Positions 26,624 to 35,679 of a stretch of DNA of 64,000 bases are shown here, one piece after another. How positions within the stretch are numbered: the stretch's first letter is position 1; each line of letters starts with the position of its first letter. Made by a program: the position numbers and the translations under genes. The notes under the pieces are model-generated. The model worked only from the letters and a program-made list of their open reading frames with translations. It made no database searches and had not been told where the DNA came from. The stretch lies in contig NZ_AUHF01000001.1 in the NCBI RefSeq assembly GCF_000423045.1, forward strand, positions 186,001-250,000, in the 5' to 3' direction. The DNA comes from Christiangramia portivictoriae DSM 23547. Lineage in GTDB: Bacteria; Bacteroidota; Bacteroidia; Flavobacteriales; Flavobacteriaceae.

Positions 26624-26660
26624 CCAAACTCAATATCCTTAGGGACCAATCTGTAGCTTT

Positions 26661-27665
26661 ATGGAAAGACATTTTACACTAGGAGAATTTATTATAGAGA
26701 ATCAAAAGGATTTTCCATACGCTAAAGGTGAACTAAGTGCCTTATTAAGCTCTATAAAACTAGCCGGTAAACTCGTTAACCAACAAATTAATAAAGCAGG
26801 TCTTGCGGAAATTCTAGGTAAGATAGGAAAGCAGAATGTTCAGGGAGAAGCTCAGGCTAAACTTGATGTTATTGCCAATGATATATTCATCGATACTTTC
26901 AGGAACAGGGGCGAAGTGTGCGGACTTGGTTCAGAAGAACTGGAAGATATAGTCATTTTTGATGACGAGATTCATCGCGACTCCAAATATATTATCCTCA
27001 TAGATCCCCTGGATGGTTCCTCTAATATTGATGTTGATATTACCGTAGGTACGATCTTCAGTATTTATCGAAGAGTATCTCCAGTTGGCGGGCCAGTCAC
27101 TCCCGAAGATTTTCTTCAGCCAGGAAGTAAACAGGTTGCTGCCGGATATATTATTTACGGGACTTCAACAATTCTCGTCTATACCAGTGGAAATGGCGTA
27201 AATGGATTTACGTTCGATCCTGGAATTGGCTCTTTTTTTCTCTCTCATCCCAATATTAAATTTCCGAAGAAAGGAAACACCTATTCTATTAATGAAGGGA
27301 ATTACGTGCATTTTCCAGATGGAATAAAGAAGTATTTGAAATGGGTTCAGGAACTAAATGAAGAAGAAAACAGGCCGTTCACGTCCAGATACACAGGTTC
27401 ACTAGTGGCAGATTTTCATAGAAATATGCTTCTGGGAGGAATTTATTTATATCCGCAGGGAACTACGGCTCCTCAAGGTAAATTACGACTCTTATATGAG
27501 AGTAATCCAATGGCCTTTCTAACGGAACAAGCTGGTGGGAAGGCTACTAATGGTTCTGAAAGGATTCTGGATATCAAACCCCGTGATTTGCATCAGCGTG
27601 TGCCATTTATCCGCGGAAATGTAGATATGGTGGAAAAAGCTGAAAGTTTCTTATCTCAATTTTAA
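26661..27665 (+). CDS. fbp: class I fructose-1,6-bisphosphatase
   Basis: A 334-residue enzyme. The metal and phosphate motif [12 protein letters not shown] is intact, together with GLGSEELED upstream and [13 protein letters not shown] near residue 245. It hydrolyses fructose 1,6-bisphosphate to fructose 6-phosphate, the committed step of gluconeogenesis. In an alginate locus this makes sense, because the pathway delivers only pyruvate and triose phosphate, and cells must rebuild hexoses. It may or may not be the only fbp of the genome. No frameshift or unusual feature is seen. Confidence 0.92.
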   Translation: MERHFTLGEFIIENQKDFPYAKGELSALLSSIKLAGKLVNQQINKAGLAEILGKIGKQNVQGEAQAKLDVIANDIFIDTFRNRGEVCGLGSEELEDIVIFDDEIHRDSKYIILIDPLDGSSNIDVDITVGTIFSIYRRVSPVGGPVTPEDFLQPGSKQVAAGYIIYGTSTILVYTSGNGVNGFTFDPGIGSFFLSHPNIKFPKKGNTYSINEGNYVHFPDGIKKYLKWVQELNEEENRPFTSRYTGSLVADFHRNMLLGGIYLYPQGTTAPQGKLRLLYESNPMAFLTEQAGGKATNGSERILDIKPRDLHQRVPFIRGNVDMVEKAESFLSQF

Positions 27666-27708
27666 TCTGGGATTTAAGAGCGAGGATGGACTGAAAATGC
27701 TGGAAATT

Positions 27709-28686
27709 ATGAAAAAATCGATTACACTTCGTGATATTGCTGAGTCGCTAAATCTCTCTGCAAGTACAGTATCCAAGGCGCTCAATAATAGTCCTGAAAT
27801 TAGTGAGAATACCAAAAAACGGGTTCATGAAGCGGCAGCGCTTAAGCACTACATCCCAAATGTTTCCGCCCAGATCCTGAAAGGTTATAAAACTAAGAGC
27901 ATAGGCGTGGTGATGCCAACGCTTAATTCCAAATTCTACACAGATGCACTTAATGCTATCGAGCAGCAAACCGACGAGCGAAATTACAGGTTGATCCTAT
28001 GCATTAGTAATGAATCTTACCATAAAGAAGTAAGTTGCGTAAATAAACTGGTGCAGTCACAGGTTGATGGCATTATCATATCACCTTCCGTAGAAACCTA
28101 TCAAAAAAAGAAGTTTTCACATCTTACTTCTGTACAGGATTTTAAAAAAGCACTTGTGCTATTCGATCGTATTTCAGATAACATTGAGTGCGACAAGATC
28201 TCAATTAACCTGGATCTCATGGTAGAACAACAAATTTTAAAGCTACATAAAGGTGGTTATAAAAAAGTTGGTTTTGTTGCGAGCTGTATGGATGAAGATG
28301 CATTGAATAAATGCAAAACCGGTTATTATAATGCAATTGAAAACATCGGGCAGCCGGATCTTTTTTTTAATGCTGAAGCTGGTACCGGTTCAAAAACTTA
28401 CAAACACTTTATTCAGAAAGAGCTTCCTGATGCAGTAATCGTATGTGATGCACTACTAGCGTTAGAAATTGAAGAATTGAGCTCCATCCGAAGCAAACGC
28501 AACAAAGAAGTTGAAGTAGTTTGTATCAACCAGGGCAACACTTTGCAAATGTCATCTTCTAAAATAAGATTTCTATCTCAAAATGGATCTGAACAAGGCA
28601 AGATTTCAGCAGACCTTATGATGGATCGTGTTGAAGGTCTCTTATTTCCAGAACCAATGCAATTTGTTCTGGAATCTGCCGTATAA
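27709..28686 (+). CDS. LacI-family transcriptional regulator
   Basis: About 325 residues. The N-terminal helix-turn-helix begins with ITLRDIAESLNLSASTVSKALN and contains the hinge helix region (NVSAQILKG), followed by a periplasmic-binding-protein-like sensor domain (SIGVVMPTLNS, QSQVDGIIISPS). The ATG at 27709 gives the usual MKKxIT start; an in-frame ATG at 27697 would add four residues. It ends the alginate locus and gives it a second regulator next to the GntR protein. Its ligand may be a central metabolite or sugar; no LacI-type operator was identified. Confidence 0.85.
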   Translation: MKKSITLRDIAESLNLSASTVSKALNNSPEISENTKKRVHEAAALKHYIPNVSAQILKGYKTKSIGVVMPTLNSKFYTDALNAIEQQTDERNYRLILCISNESYHKEVSCVNKLVQSQVDGIIISPSVETYQKKKFSHLTSVQDFKKALVLFDRISDNIECDKISINLDLMVEQQILKLHKGGYKKVGFVASCMDEDALNKCKTGYYNAIENIGQPDLFFNAEAGTGSKTYKHFIQKELPDAVIVCDALLALEIEELSSIRSKRNKEVEVVCINQGNTLQMSSSKIRFLSQNGSEQGKISADLMMDRVEGLLFPEPMQFVLESAV

Positions 28687-28695
28687 ATCAGGATA

Positions 28696-29082
28696 TTACG
28701 GTATATCATTATTGATCTCGATCCAGTAGGAATCAGGATCCTGAAAATAGATCTGTTTGATCCCATCATCCCTTACATAGTATTTTTCCGGGGTTCCCAG
28801 CCAGTCGGAATATGGAATTTTTAATACATTAAGATGCTCAATTACCGACTCGAAATTAGCTGTAGAAAATGCGAAATGTATCGCTTTATTTGTTTTGATC
28901 TCGGCATCAGGTCGCGGTATTAGATGCAATTGCCTGCCTTCACCAATCGAGAGCCAGCGAGTTCTGGAATTCGAAGCCGTATTCTCGATCTCTTTAAACT
29001 GAAACACTTTCTGATAAAAATCGAAAGACTTGTCGACGTCCCGGACAGAAAGAGCGAAATGATTAAGTGAAAACTGATGCAT
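28696..29082 (-). CDS. VOC-family (glyoxalase/bleomycin-resistance fold) protein
   Basis: A 128-residue protein of two beta-alpha-beta-beta-beta units. The first unit has NHFALSVRDVDKSFDFYQ and the second IHFAFSTANFESVI, ending with FQDPDSYWIEIN, whose Glu is the usual metal ligand. Members include glyoxalase I-like lyases and resistance proteins; the substrate cannot be told. It is convergent with the LacI gene, with a 9-bp gap and no visible terminator. Confidence 0.8.
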   Translation of the reverse strand: MHQFSLNHFALSVRDVDKSFDFYQKVFQFKEIENTASNSRTRWLSIGEGRQLHLIPRPDAEIKTNKAIHFAFSTANFESVIEHLNVLKIPYSDWLGTPEKYYVRDDGIKQIYFQDPDSYWIEINNDIP

Positions 29083-29400
29083 TGTTTATATTTTTCTGAA
29101 GCCTTAATTTATAAAATTTATACTGTAAAAGAATTGCTAAAAATGCGTTGAAGGTTTTGCTGATCAAGTCAATTATTTATTGAAACAGTGATGGCTATGT
29201 ACAATTAGTAAAGAAACTGATATAAAAATCGAAGATCACAAATTGCCATTCTATGACTGGAATATATGTTTTTACAGTCAAAAGAGGACAACTACAATTA
29301 TAGGTTAAGCGTTGCCCGCATAAAGGCAGTGTAATGGAAAAAATAGACCTCAATTCTTAAGGGGTAAATGTATCTATGAGTCTGTTACAATCTGCACGAC
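29083..29400. other. intergenic stretch, no gene seen
   Basis: AT-rich, with no convincing reading frame, terminator or promoter. It separates the VOC gene from the end of the response-regulator genes, both on the minus strand. Confidence 0.5.
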
Positions 29401-29805
29401 TTAAATACCCCTAGACCTCACGATATCCAGTTCTGCTAGTTTCTCCCGCGTAAGTGGTTTTCTAATAACTTTCTTTACATAGGAATGTGAATTCACCTTC
29501 TCTATTTCAGCTGTATTATTAGAAAAGGTAAGTATAAATACCGTTATGTTATAATGAATTCCATTTTCCTGTAATTTATCCAGTAATTGGAGTCCAGACA
29601 GAACAGGCATATTAAGATCGAGAAATATGAGGATTTCTTTTACATCTTCATCCATACTTAGAAGTCTATCCAAAGCACGGGTAGAATCGTCATATCTCTC
29701 CAGAAAATTTTCAGGAAAATATTCCTGAAGTAAAAGTTTCTGGATTGTATGGATGATCGTGTCATCATCGATTACAAAGATTCTATCGAATTTCATTTTA
29801 GCCAT
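29401..29805 (-). CDS. single-domain response regulator (second in pair)
   Basis: A 134-residue receiver domain without an output domain. The acidic pocket VIDDD, phospho-acceptor Asp in FLDLNMPVLSG, conserved Thr in ILTFS and Lys in RKPLT are visible. Its ATG overlaps the stop of the preceding regulator gene by one base (TAATG), so the two are translationally coupled. It probably takes or passes phosphoryl groups from the kinase encoded upstream, or acts by protein contacts. Confidence 0.85.
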   Translation of the reverse strand: MAKMKFDRIFVIDDDTIIHTIQKLLLQEYFPENFLERYDDSTRALDRLLSMDEDVKEILIFLDLNMPVLSGLQLLDKLQENGIHYNITVFILTFSNNTAEIEKVNSHSYVKKVIRKPLTREKLAELDIVRSRGI

Positions 29806-30203
29806 TAGCTTTCCATTCTTTCAATAAGCTCTACAAGTGCAGGCATGGTGATGGGTTTGATTAAATAGTTCTTTACCGCATTATAATCAGAAGCTTTTTG
29901 CCTGTCGGCTTCATTGATACTGCTGGTCAATATATAGATGGTGATCTGTTTTTCTATAGACAATTTAGTAAATTCATCTAAAAATTTCCAGCCATCCCAT
30001 ACCGGCATGGTTAGATCCAGTAGGATGATCTCCGGTAAAGTTTTCTTGCTTTCCCAGTCTTGTTTGAGTCCGTCAAAGGCATCCTTTCCATTATGATAGA
30101 TCTGTATATTGTCTATATAGCCAGAAGATTCCAGGTATCTTTTCGAAAGGTAGATATGTACCGGATCATCTTCGATCAGGCAGGCTAAATTAATTTTGCT
30201 CAT
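29805..30203 (-). CDS. single-domain response regulator (first in pair)
   Basis: A 132-residue receiver domain only. Motifs: LIEDDP acidic pocket, LLDLTMPVWDGW with the phospho-acceptor Asp, ILTSS and LIKPI with the conserved Lys. The length of the alpha4-beta5 region and the Trp-containing DGW resemble Rcp1-type regulators that partner GAF/PAS kinases. The gene starts inside the last 14 bp of the kinase gene, indicating co-expression. Confidence 0.85.
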   Translation of the reverse strand: MSKINLACLIEDDPVHIYLSKRYLESSGYIDNIQIYHNGKDAFDGLKQDWESKKTLPEIILLDLTMPVWDGWKFLDEFTKLSIEKQITIYILTSSINEADRQKASDYNAVKNYLIKPITMPALVELIERMES

Positions 30204-32220
30204 TAGGTAATTTGATTATAAATTTTGTTCCAACATCTACTGTACTTTCAATATCAATAGAGCCGTTCATACTTTCAATTTGATTTTTCACTAAAAATAA
30301 ACCTACACCTCTTGCATCTTCGTGCTTGTGAAAGATCTTGTACATTTTAAATAAGTCTTTGCGATGCGTATCCAGGTCGATACCAATCCCGTTATCTTCA
30401 ATTTCGATCCTTATCTCTTTGTTGATATCCTGCTTTGCTGTGATCCTGATCATACTGTCTCTGTTTGGTGAAGCGTATTTGATCCCATTAGTAACCATGT
30501 TTAGCAGGATACTTTCCACATAGGCTCTAAGTCCAAATACCCGGACTGTGTCTTCAACATCCACTAGAATTTCAACTTTTCCAGCTTTGGTAAGAGGTTC
30601 CACGCTTTCAATGATTTTATCCACTGCAGATTTAAGTTGAACAACCTGGAAATCTTCCTGCCCAGATACATTCACTTTTACAATGTCGTTGAGATCATGA
30701 ATGGTTGATTCGAGGTTGCCGGACGCTGTTTTAAGATGCTTGAAAGGTTCTTCAATTTTGATCTCAGGGTTTGATTCACTCAGGAAATCAAGTAAAAGTG
30801 AGATACCACTGGAGTGAGAACGTAAATTATGCGAAACGATATGTGCGAAATTCTTTAATCGGTCATTTTGCTTCTCAGTTATCGCAAGTAGTTTTTCGAT
30901 CTTTTTGAGATTTCGTTCCTGTAATTTCTCATTTCTTTTTTGTTCAGAAATATCCTCGATAAAGCTCCAAATGACTTTCCTGCCATTTGGATCCCTGGCA
31001 AGTACACCTCTTAGTAAGACCGGATATCTGGTTCCATCTTTTCTGATATACTCTTTTTCATAAGGTCCATAGCTACCTGTAGCATCCAGGCCTTTTAAAA
31101 GCTCCTTCTCCGTTTCCAGGTATTTTTCTGGTGTAAGCTGGAAATAGGTAAGATTTAAAAATTCCTCCTGGCTATAGCCTGTAGGTTCCACAATCTTCTT
31201 ATTCACTTCAATAAAAGCCCCGGTCTCGTAATCATTCAGAGCGATACCTATGGGGGAAAGATCATATAAGGTTTCAAGAAGTTTCTCTCTTAACTGGACC
31301 TCAACATCCACTTTCTTTTTCTCAGTAATATCACGGTGCAGGCCATACATTTTGGTTGGTCTTCCAGAGGCATCTCTTTCAAATATCTTTCCCTGGCTGG
31401 AAATCCAAAGAAACTCCCCGTTTTTATGTTTTATTCTGAATTCACTGCTGAACTTTTTCTTCTTTCCATCAAAATGTAATTGTACCTGTTGCTGAAGCGC
31501 ATACAGGTCATCAGGATGCACAATGGTTCTCCATGAATCCACCATTTTGTTGGGGAAATCACGGCGGGAATATCCCGAAATCTGGTACCAGACATCACTG
31601 AAGGTCATCTGGTCGTTAAGAATATCCCAGTTAAAAGTAGCGGTTTCAGTTCCTTCGATAATAAAATTATATCTGGTTTGCTCCTCAAGCAGGTTTTCAT
31701 TCAGGTGTTTCAACTCCTTGGTCTTTCGGGAAAGCTCGATCGACTTCATCACCTGCTTTGCTACCTTCTTCAGTTTATCTATTTGTTCTTCTGAAAAGCT
31801 TTTAGGTTCAAAATCTATGGTGCATAAGGAGCCTATGGCGTAACCGGCAGAATTAGAAAGCGGAACACCTGCATAGGAAAGCAGAGGATTTTCACCCGTA
31901 ACAAAAGGATTATTGCTGAATCTTTCATCTTCCCGTGCATCTTCTACCACCATAAAACCTTCCGAAGAGCTGATAGTATGAGCGCAAAAAGTGAATTCTC
32001 TCGGGAACTCCCTTGTTTCCAGGTCCATGCCGTAAGCCGACTTGATATACTGTGTATTCTCGCCAATTAAAGTGATCAGGGCACTGGGAGTTCCACAAAT
32101 TTCAGCAGCCATAGCACTCAGGAAATCAAGGTCTTCATCATCTATTCGCAACTGTGGCTTATATTTTTCGACTTCCAGATTTCTTCTCTGGTCGTTCTTA
32201 GGAGTAGGAAAATTCTTCAT
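30190..32220 (-). CDS. GAF-PAS-PAS sensor histidine kinase
   Basis: A 676-residue kinase without membrane helices. Domain order: GAF (about 25-170, FCAHTI, LLSYAGVPL, GSLCTID), PAS/PAC (about 185-305, GYSRRDFP, HPDD, HRDITE), second PAS/PAC (about 315-430, SPIGIALND, EDISEQKR), a dimerisation helix with HIVSHNLRSH, and a HATPase domain (N-box TNGIKYAS, DNGIGID, GVGLFLV). It is a soluble sensor whose ligand is unknown. Two single-domain response regulators follow in overlapping frames, forming one signalling unit. No output gene lies nearby. Confidence 0.88.
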   Translation of the reverse strand: MKNFPTPKNDQRRNLEVEKYKPQLRIDDEDLDFLSAMAAEICGTPSALITLIGENTQYIKSAYGMDLETREFPREFTFCAHTISSSEGFMVVEDAREDERFSNNPFVTGENPLLSYAGVPLSNSAGYAIGSLCTIDFEPKSFSEEQIDKLKKVAKQVMKSIELSRKTKELKHLNENLLEEQTRYNFIIEGTETATFNWDILNDQMTFSDVWYQISGYSRRDFPNKMVDSWRTIVHPDDLYALQQQVQLHFDGKKKKFSSEFRIKHKNGEFLWISSQGKIFERDASGRPTKMYGLHRDITEKKKVDVEVQLREKLLETLYDLSPIGIALNDYETGAFIEVNKKIVEPTGYSQEEFLNLTYFQLTPEKYLETEKELLKGLDATGSYGPYEKEYIRKDGTRYPVLLRGVLARDPNGRKVIWSFIEDISEQKRNEKLQERNLKKIEKLLAITEKQNDRLKNFAHIVSHNLRSHSSGISLLLDFLSESNPEIKIEEPFKHLKTASGNLESTIHDLNDIVKVNVSGQEDFQVVQLKSAVDKIIESVEPLTKAGKVEILVDVEDTVRVFGLRAYVESILLNMVTNGIKYASPNRDSMIRITAKQDINKEIRIEIEDNGIGIDLDTHRKDLFKMYKIFHKHEDARGVGLFLVKNQIESMNGSIDIESTVDVGTKFIIKLPNEQN

Positions 32221-32677
32221 TGGTTACTGGAGTTGGGGCTCAACATTAAATTCCTAAAACTAAAACATTTATTTTGAAACCTACCGTCAAATTTGGAGGC
32301 TATGGTAAATTTAGTTGAAATACGCTCTGTATTTAAGGTTTATTAGGACAGCAGGTGTACAAATTCAATAGTACAATCACTGAAACCAGGCATTTAATGA
32401 CCTGTATTGCTTGAGTGGCAATTGCAGCCACAAATCGAAATATCAATGTAGTGAATTGATATCAAGCCTTTAATTGCTTATTTTTGAGGGTGTAAAGAGA
32501 ATTTTATGTCTCTGTTTTTCAGGGTGATGCTTAGATCAAATTTTAATTCTAAACTGATCTTTACGTATTTACGTAAATATTTCAGAAATTCACTCGCTAA
32601 CGAATGACGTTATGTTCATTTAATAGTATGTGTTTTCAGGTTTAAGGCCTGATGCTTTAGGTGTTATACTTTTAATT
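32221..32677. other. intergenic region with one promoter-like box and tandem TTTACGTA
   Basis: The start codons of the kinase and the small plus-strand gene face apart across 457 bp. A hairpin GTGGC/GCCAC lies at 32415-32431. TATTTTTG (32479-32486) matches the -7 consensus on the plus strand and would give a leader of about 185 nt. Two head-to-tail copies of TTTACGTA occupy 32560-32575. No gene is seen. Confidence 0.45.
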
Positions 32678-32968
32678 ATGAGCCGTTTGAGAATTTTGCT
32701 TCTTAGCTTAGGTCTATTCTGTGGAATAGCCACATCGGCTTATGCCCAGATGTCACCTCCAGAACCACAAGCTCAGGATAGCGGTCGTAGAGGTCCCCCT
32801 TGTGATCCGGGTAATGGAAATGGAAATGGTCCCGGTGGTAATGGAAATGGGAATGGCGTTCCTCCACCAGTAGGACTGTGCCTTCCTATTGACGACTATG
32901 TATATATCTTAATGGGAGCAGGTCTGATTGTTGGTTGTTACCAGTTTAGGAAATTCGATCTGGTTTAG
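32678..32968 (+). CDS. small secreted protein with a PID-CTERM-like sorting tail
   Basis: A 96-residue protein: signal peptide (about 1-24, ending AYAQ), a Gly-Asn-rich middle (GNGNGNGPGGNGNGNG), then LCLPIDDY, a hydrophobic helix and a short basic end (RKF). A Pro-Ile-Asp motif before a C-terminal helix matches what I remember of the PID-CTERM family of small Bacteroidota proteins, thought to be processed by a dedicated sorting enzyme. The ATG at 32678 is chosen because it directly starts the signal peptide; an earlier in-frame start at 32630 would bury it. It converges with ribE, overlapping by four bases. Confidence 0.6.
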   Translation: MSRLRILLLSLGLFCGIATSAYAQMSPPEPQAQDSGRRGPPCDPGNGNGNGPGGNGNGNGVPPPVGLCLPIDDYVYILMGAGLIVGCYQFRKFDLV

Positions 32969-33552
32969 GAAAGTTCAGTAATTCGCTTTACGTACTTGCC
33001 AATCACATCAAACTCAAGATTTACAAGATCTCCTTTTCCAAGATTCTTAAAAGTAGTATGCTCATAGGTATAGGGTATGATTGCTACTGAAAATTCTTCT
33101 GGCTTGCTATTGACTACGGTTAGACTTACACCATTTACGGTGATCGATCCCTTTTCGATTGTAAGATTTCCAATTTCAGGGTCGTATTTAAAGGTATAGT
33201 GCCAGCTACCCTCTGTTTCTCTTACTTCGGTACAGGTTGCTGTCTGGTCCACATGTCCCTGTACGATATGCCCATCAAGACGTGCGCCTAGTTTCATTCC
33301 GCGTTCGAGATTAACAGGATCCCCCTTCTTCAGATTTCCTATATTCGTCTTGTTTAGGGTTTCCTGAACTGCAGTAACTGTATAGGTATCATCTTTAATG
33401 GAAACCACGGTTAGGCAAACACCATTATGAGAAACACTCTGGTCTATCTTTAATTCCGGAGTCATTTCCGCAGCTATCGATAAATTCACATTCCCTTCCC
33501 GCTTTTCTACAGCAACTACTTTTCCAATTTCTTCTACAATCCCTGTGAACAT
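32965..33552 (-). CDS. ribE: riboflavin synthase alpha subunit
   Basis: A 195-residue protein built of two homologous lumazine-binding beta-barrel domains. The N-terminus MFTGIVEEIGKV is diagnostic, and the pairs NGVCLTVV/NGVSLTVV and GHIVQGHVD fit. It converts two molecules of 6,7-dimethyl-8-ribityllumazine to riboflavin. It stands alone here and not in a rib operon. Length is typical. Confidence 0.95.
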   Translation of the reverse strand: MFTGIVEEIGKVVAVEKREGNVNLSIAAEMTPELKIDQSVSHNGVCLTVVSIKDDTYTVTAVQETLNKTNIGNLKKGDPVNLERGMKLGARLDGHIVQGHVDQTATCTEVRETEGSWHYTFKYDPEIGNLTIEKGSITVNGVSLTVVNSKPEEFSVAIIPYTYEHTTFKNLGKGDLVNLEFDVIGKYVKRITELS

Positions 33553-33613
33553 GCTATTCTATAATAATGGTTACATTTGTGTGTAAAATTAAAATATTAT
33601 ATCGGGAAAGTTT

Positions 33614-34660
33614 ATGAAACAGGAGGAAATGATCAAACTGGGGATTAGTATTGGGGATCTGAATGGGATTGGAAGTGAGATTGTATTAAAGACTTTCGAC
33701 GATGCAAGGATGCTGGAATTTTGTACTCCCATCATATTTGCTTCTTCAAAAATCATCAATTTTCTTAAAAAACATTATAAGCTTTCGTTGAACTTCCAGG
33801 GAATCGATGATCCTTCCAAGGCAATTGATGGGAAGATCAATGTGGTAAACGTCTGGAAGGAGAACGTAAATATCAGGTTTGGTGAGGAAAGTAATGAGAT
33901 TGGCAGCTTCGCTTTTAAATCTCTAGCGGCGGCTACTTCAGCTTTAAAACAGGATAAGATCGATGTGCTGGTAACCGCGCCTATCAATAAGTCCACCATA
34001 CAGTCTGATGATTTTAAATTTCCGGGGCATACAGATTACCTGGCCAGGGAACTTGGAGGAGAAAGTCTAATGTTCATGATCACCGATAACCTGAAGGTTG
34101 GTTTGCTTACAGATCACGTAGCTTTAAAGGATATTGCATCTGTGATCACTCCGGAGCTCATCGTTTCCAAGATTAATACCATAAGTAAAACATTGAAACA
34201 GGATTTCCGGGTTCAGAAACCTAAGATCGCGGTGCTGGGTATAAATCCGCATAGCGGCGATAATGGCGTTATAGGTAAAGAAGATGAAGAGACATTAAAG
34301 CCTACGATCCAGAAATTAAGAGATAAAGGACAATTGGTTTTTGGTCCATATTCTGCAGATAGTTTCTTTGGTTCCAAGAATTACAAGAACTTTGACGCCG
34401 TAGTGGCTTCTTATCATGATCAGGGTCTGATTCCTTTTAAAACGCTTTCTTTTGGAAGAGGGGTTAATTTTACTGCAGGCCTTAACAAAGTAAGAACTTC
34501 TCCAGATCATGGAACTGGATTCGATATTGCCGGAAAAAATGAGGCTAATATCAATTCCTTCAAAGAGGCTGTATTTAAAGGTATCGAGATCTTTAAAGCC
34601 CGGGAAGAGTACAGGCAACTTACCGAAAATCCATTGAAGAAACAGGGCAGGAAGATATAA
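33614..34660 (+). CDS. pdxA: 4-hydroxythreonine-4-phosphate dehydrogenase (PdxA)
   Basis: A 348-residue enzyme of vitamin B6 synthesis. Motifs: GISIGDLNGIGSEI at the N-terminus, LVTAPINKS, GHTDYLA with a metal-binding His, YHDQGLIPFK and TSPDHGTGFDIAG near the C-terminus. It oxidises 4-phosphohydroxy-L-threonine with NAD. The ATG at 33614 is the first start after the divergent ribE start 61 bp away, so the two genes share a promoter region. Confidence 0.95.
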   Translation: MKQEEMIKLGISIGDLNGIGSEIVLKTFDDARMLEFCTPIIFASSKIINFLKKHYKLSLNFQGIDDPSKAIDGKINVVNVWKENVNIRFGEESNEIGSFAFKSLAAATSALKQDKIDVLVTAPINKSTIQSDDFKFPGHTDYLARELGGESLMFMITDNLKVGLLTDHVALKDIASVITPELIVSKINTISKTLKQDFRVQKPKIAVLGINPHSGDNGVIGKEDEETLKPTIQKLRDKGQLVFGPYSADSFFGSKNYKNFDAVVASYHDQGLIPFKTLSFGRGVNFTAGLNKVRTSPDHGTGFDIAGKNEANINSFKEAVFKGIEIFKAREEYRQLTENPLKKQGRKI

Positions 34661-34703
34661 ACAAAAATTTGTTTATAAAAAGAACATAATTCATTAATTT
34701 TTA

Positions 34704-34711
34704 TATCTTTG
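34704..34711 (+). promoter_or_regulatory. -7 box of the yceD-rpmF promoter (TATCTTTG)
   Basis: TATCTTTG followed by GCACCCG lies 45 bp upstream of yceD. This is the full TAnnTTTG consensus in the form usual for Bacteroidota ribosomal and housekeeping operons. No good -33 TTTG lies at the ideal distance. Confidence 0.6.
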
Positions 34712-34755
34712 CACCCGCCTTAACGGAAACGTGAGGCACTCAAAACTGAGGAGAG

Positions 34756-35289
34756 ATGAGGAAATTAGCGGAGTTTACAATCCCTTTTAAGGGGTTAAAG
34801 CTAGGGAAGCACCAGTTTGAGTATGAGTTAGATAACAGGTTCTTTGAACATTTTGAGTACGAGGAATTCAACAGTGCAGATGTAAAGGTCGACCTGCTGT
34901 TTGAGAAGAAAAGCACCATGATGGAGCTTACTTTCAATGCGGGAGGAACAGTGAACGTTAATTGCGATCTTACCAATGAGCCATATGATCAACCAATAGA
35001 GAACTCGCTTTTCCTGGTGATCAAATTTGGCGATGAATTCAACAACGACGATGAAGATTTGCTAATTATTCCCCATGGAGAATATGAGGTAAATATCCAG
35101 CAATATATTTATGAGCTGGTGGTATTAGGAGTACCGGCAAAAAGAATTCATCCGGGTGTTGAGGACGGCACTTTGGAGTCTGATGTACTTGACAAGTTGG
35201 AAGAACACAGTTTGAAAAATCAGAAAAAGAGAAATGAGGATGATATAGATCCTCGCTGGGACAAATTAAAAAATTTATTAAACGAATAA
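34756..35289 (+). CDS. yceD: DUF177/YceD-family protein
   Basis: A 177-residue acidic protein. The middle segment NAGGTVNVNCDLTNEPYDQPIE and the C-terminal DPRWDKLKNLL are typical of the DUF177 family. The gene is adjacent to rpmF in most bacteria. A role in ribosomal or 23S rRNA biogenesis is suggested for plant relatives, but the function in bacteria is not settled. It is 13 bp from rpmF. Confidence 0.85.
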   Translation: MRKLAEFTIPFKGLKLGKHQFEYELDNRFFEHFEYEEFNSADVKVDLLFEKKSTMMELTFNAGGTVNVNCDLTNEPYDQPIENSLFLVIKFGDEFNNDDEDLLIIPHGEYEVNIQQYIYELVVLGVPAKRIHPGVEDGTLESDVLDKLEEHSLKNQKKRNEDDIDPRWDKLKNLLNE

Positions 35290-35302
35290 TTAATAGGAAG
35301 CC

Positions 35303-35500
35303 ATGGCACATCCAAAGAGAAAAATCTCGAAAACCAGAAGAGATAAGAGAAGAACACATTATAAAGCTTCAGCTCCAAAAGTTGCTGTAGATGCTGTAAC
35401 AGGTGAGGCACACTTGTATCACAGAGCTCACTGGCACGAAGGTAAACTTTACTACCGTGGTCAGGTATTAATCGATAATACAGAAGAAGTAGAGGCTTAG
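35303..35500 (+). CDS. rpmF: 50S ribosomal protein L32
   Basis: A 65-residue basic protein beginning [20 protein letters not shown]. It is the Cys-free version of L32, lacking the zinc-binding CxxC pairs of some bacteria. It is preceded by yceD and followed by an intrinsic terminator, the standard arrangement before the fatty-acid genes. Confidence 0.97.
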
Positions 35501-35530
35501 AAAAGTTCTGGAGCTTCAAGAATTACAGGA

Positions 35531-35555
35531 AACTCTCACGTTGTGGGAGTTTTTT
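35531..35555 (+). terminator. intrinsic terminator after rpmF
   Basis: AACTCTCAC (35531-35539) pairs with GTGGGAGTT (35543-35551) with one G-T pair and a 3-nt loop, followed by a T run. It separates rpmF from fabH. Confidence 0.85.
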
Positions 35556-35679
35556 GTTTTTAGTTGATTAAGTCCTAAAAAGACCTTAATTTGCACGCCG
35601 GTTTGATTAATATTTAGTAATTTTCAAAGAATGAAGATTTTATATTTCCTGCCGAAAAGGGTGAATTAAATCCAAATTT

